A stretch of DNA of 7,538 nt from Taibaiella sp. (GTDB lineage Bacteria > Bacteroidota > Bacteroidia > Chitinophagales > Chitinophagaceae), in the NCBI GenBank assembly GCA_019454705.1, contig JACFNS010000114.1, positions 1 to 7,538 on the forward strand, written 5' to 3'. The notes beneath the pieces were generated by a model. It was given only the letters and a program-made list of their open reading frames with translations. It did not search any database and was not told the DNA's origin. The position numbers were made by a program, and so were the translations under genes. Positions 5,713-7,538 of this stretch are shown one piece after another; position 1 is the stretch's first letter; each line of letters starts with the position of its first letter.

Positions 5713-5737
5713 AATCCCCCTATCCCCCTTAAGGGGA
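5713..5737. repeat. C-block/G-block palindromic repeat, second copy of the type at 976-995
   Basis: CCCCTTAAGGGG (5725-5736), a perfect 12-base palindrome, is preceded by a further C run (5716-5720). The unit near 976-995 has the same layout: a C run, two or three bases, then CCCCTAAAGGGG. The gap 5629-5927 otherwise holds a terminator and an inverted repeat; I see no gene in it. Confidence 0.55.
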
Positions 5738-5754
5738 GACTAATTATAAAACAT

Positions 5755-5793
5755 CGCTGTTCTACATCTCCCTGCAGAACATCTTGAACAGCG
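5755..5793. repeat. Inverted repeat with two mutually exclusive pairings
   Basis: CGCTGTTC (5755-5762) pairs perfectly with GAACAGCG (5786-5793). The same left arm, as TGTTCT (5758-5763), can instead pair with AGAACA (5776-5781). It lies 135 bases before the SGNH hydrolase start. A role as an operator or leader structure is possible but nothing else supports it. Confidence 0.4.
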
Positions 5794-5927
5794 TGAGCAT
5801 TTCTTAACCTTAGTTAATTTTCCGGGTATTTATTATACGGAACTTAGCGTATCCTTTAAAAGGTCGTTTGCGCATAACATTCGGACACTTGCCAACCGAC
5901 CATACAAAACAGTAGTCTAACAATCAC

Positions 5928-7022
5928 ATGATTTTAAAAATGAAAAGCATTAATATTCTTATTGTAATAGTTGTTGCCTTTTTAAGTCCGCTACATTCAC
6001 CGGCACAGAGTTTGAAAAAAGCTTTGTTTTTAGGCAACAGCTATACAGGCGTAAATGACCTGCCTGGAATGGTAGCCGACGCAGCAGCATCGGCAGGAGA
6101 TACACTGATATTTGACAGTAACACGCCGGGAGGCTATTATATAGCACAACATCTCACCAACCAGGCTTCGATGGCTAAAGTGGCTGCGGGCAGCTGGGAT
6201 AATGTGATACTGCAAGACCAGAGCATGGCATTAGCCTATCCCTCCACTTTTATGAACTTCCTGCCATACTGCGTTACAATGGACAGTACCATAAAGGCAG
6301 AAAACAGGTGTGCGCAAACGATGTTTTATGCTACATGGGGTAGGAAACCCGGGGACCAGTATTACTGCACACCCCCGGAATGTGACCCCAGCAGGTGGAT
6401 AACCCGTACATACTACGAGATGGATAGCACAATAGGTAGCCATTACAAAGTATTTGCAGATACACTGAAAGCTTCTGTATCTCCTGTGGGCACCGTATGG
6501 CGATACATCAGACGGAATTACCCGGCAATAGAGCTATATCAAACGGACGACAGCCACCCGTCTGTAGCAGGTAGCTATGCAGCAGCATGTTGTTTTTATA
6601 CTGCTATATTCAGGAGAGACCCTACACTCATTACGTTTAACGCAGGACTTGCCGGCACAGATGCAGCCAATATCAGGACCGCAGTAAAAGAGGTGGTATA
6701 TAATCATTTGACTGACTGGAATATTGGTGTGTATGACCATTTGCTGGACAGCGCATGCCTACAATTAAATATCGATGACAGATATAAAAAGACTCCGGAG
6801 TGGCGTATAGCGCCCAACCCGGTAACTGATATATTAACGGTGGACCTTGGAGGCTACGAGGCGGGCAGGGTAATAGCTGTATATAATGTATATGGTACGC
6901 TGATAAAAGAAGTGGAGGCAACACAAGGTCCGGTAAGCATTGACTTAAGTGCATACCCGCAAGGGATGTATATTATACGATCATCAGATAGCCCCCGGGC
7001 ATATAGGGTGTTGAAAAGGTAG
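5928..7022 (+). CDS. Secreted SGNH/DUF4886-like hydrolase with T9SS sorting domain
   Basis: A 364-residue exported protein with three parts. A signal peptide (hydrophobic core about 8-22, likely cleaved near SPAQS, 24-28) is followed by an SGNH-type hydrolase domain (about 30-275) and a T9SS type A sorting domain (292-364). FLGNSYT holds the nucleophile candidate S38, TPGG (66-69) fits block II, and TDDSHPSVAGSY supplies the D207-x-x-H210 pair of block V. VILQDQS (93-99) and ATWGRKPGD match what I know of the DUF4886 branch of SGNH hydrolases; a canonical GxND block is not evident. The C-terminus begins WRIAPNPVTD and includes YNVYGTLI and YPQGMYII, standard for cargo of the gliding-type secretion system. 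Such enzymes usually de-esterify acetylated carbohydrates, but the substrate here is unknown. The start may instead be the ATG at 5940 (M5), which gives a more typical MKSINIL signal peptide. It appears monocistronic. Confidence 0.87.
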   Translation: MILKMKSINILIVIVVAFLSPLHSPAQSLKKALFLGNSYTGVNDLPGMVADAAASAGDTLIFDSNTPGGYYIAQHLTNQASMAKVAAGSWDNVILQDQSMALAYPSTFMNFLPYCVTMDSTIKAENRCAQTMFYATWGRKPGDQYYCTPPECDPSRWITRTYYEMDSTIGSHYKVFADTLKASVSPVGTVWRYIRRNYPAIELYQTDDSHPSVAGSYAAACCFYTAIFRRDPTLITFNAGLAGTDAANIRTAVKEVVYNHLTDWNIGVYDHLLDSACLQLNIDDRYKKTPEWRIAPNPVTDILTVDLGGYEAGRVIAVYNVYGTLIKEVEATQGPVSIDLSAYPQGMYIIRSSDSPRAYRVLKR

Positions 7023-7118
7023 GTGATAGTGATTCATTGCTGTTCCATCTACCGCAGGGGGATGCGGAATACAGAACAGAATGCCGGCACTAATCATCAG
7101 CTTACAAATTTTGAATAT

Positions 7119-7179
7119 CGGTCAGAGACCGGGTGATTTGCTTAGACACTGGTCACCCTGCGGAAGACCCGCGCCAGTG
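7119..7179. repeat. Nested palindromes between convergent genes
   Basis: Several inverted repeats interlock: CGGTC/GACCG around AGA (7119-7131), GGGTGA/TCACCC (7131-7136/7153-7158), CACTGG/CCAGTG (7147-7152/7174-7179) and GCGG/CCGC (7160-7163/7169-7172). They sit between the hydrolase stop (7022) and the minus-strand HEPN stop (7186), exactly where base composition changes. No T run follows on either strand, so a terminator is only one option; a dispersed repeat or the edge of an insertion would look similar. Confidence 0.45.
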
Positions 7180-7185
7180 GTGGGG

Positions 7186-7538
7186 TTAGTTTAGCAAGAG
7201 TTTGTCAATGTTAACTGAACTAAAATATATAGGATTACTTATTAGAATTTTAAGTACTTCACTCAAATATGTTCGAGCAATGTCGACTGACGGAACAGAA
7301 ACATTCTCTTCAAGCTTTATTTCTCTAGCCTTATTAACCTTATGGCTTCCATGTATAATTGAGGATCGATAGGAGTATATTTTCTTTACATTAGTAAATA
7401 CATGTTCTGGATTAAATCTATCTCTACTATATGTCCCTAGTAAAGCTGCTATTCTCATTGCTAACTTGTGAGTAATTTCACTTTTTTCTTGATCGCTTAA
7501 AAGCATTTCAAGCGCTATAATAATGTCTACAATGACAT
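7186..7538 (-). CDS. Apea-like HEPN domain protein, C-terminal fragment (5' part beyond right edge)
   Basis: The frame is open from the right edge to the TAA at 7186, giving 116 visible residues of a longer protein. The internal ATG at 7506 is probably not the true start, since the coding pattern (VIVDIIIALE) continues upstream. The helix IIIALEMLLSDQEKSEITHKLAMRIAALLG, then KKIYSYRSSIIHG, is the signature of the Apea-like HEPN family. R (codon 7366-7368) and H (7351-7353) form the R-x4-H pair that in active HEPN proteins cuts RNA. Such domains often end larger proteins and are frequent in antiphage and toxin-type systems, but many have no known role. The missing N-terminal part would decide the function. 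The DNA is about 30% G+C at 7201-7320 against roughly 50-60% in the metabolic genes, which suggests acquisition by transfer. The fragment is convergent with the SGNH hydrolase gene. Confidence 0.72.
   Translation of the reverse strand, partial: VIVDIIIALEMLLSDQEKSEITHKLAMRIAALLGTYSRDRFNPEHVFTNVKKIYSYRSSIIHGSHKVNKAREIKLEENVSVPSVDIARTYLSEVLKILISNPIYFSSVNIDKLLLN

Overview
The window looks like a chromosomal segment of a Bacteroidota bacterium, probably from the Chitinophagaceae or a related group. Three things point there: a C-terminal type IX secretion (T9SS) sorting domain on a secreted hydrolase, promoter elements of the Bacteroidota type (TTTG / TAnnTTTG), and C/G-block palindromic intergenic repeats. 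Most genes are of moderate to high G+C. The last ~350 bases are clearly A+T-rich.

Layout. 1-625 (minus) is the start of an LpxH-type UDP-2,3-diacylglucosamine diphosphatase whose C-terminus lies beyond the left edge. A divergent promoter region follows, then the centrepiece of the window: a SAM-I (S-box) riboswitch (about 775-890), an intrinsic terminator (939-971) and two co-oriented methionine genes. These are a cystathionine gamma-synthase/O-acylhomoserine sulfhydrylase-type PLP enzyme (1127-2308) and a homoserine dehydrogenase (2354-3595). Homoserine dehydrogenase makes homoserine. After acylation by an enzyme not in this window, the PLP enzyme adds sulfur. SAM, the end product, should shut the unit off by premature termination.

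3596-4138 is non-coding and filled with inverted and direct repeats. It is followed by a GNAT acetyltransferase (4139-4612), a shared convergent terminator, a tiny minus-strand lipoprotein (4690-4944), an SRPBCC/AHSA1-like protein (5182-5628) with a good terminator, another repeat-bearing gap, and a secreted SGNH/DUF4886-like hydrolase with a T9SS sorting domain (5928-7022). These genes show no obvious joint pathway.

The right end holds the C-terminal part of a minus-strand protein with an Apea-like HEPN signature (RSSIIHG) in A+T-rich DNA. It is separated from the hydrolase by nested palindromes. This is the only hint of accessory or defence content, and its gene continues outside the window.

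I see no convincing undescribed system. The points most worth checking are the HEPN edge, the riboswitch expression platform with a repeat inserted before the first gene, the repeat cluster after the homoserine dehydrogenase gene, and a 13-base duplication at that gene's start.
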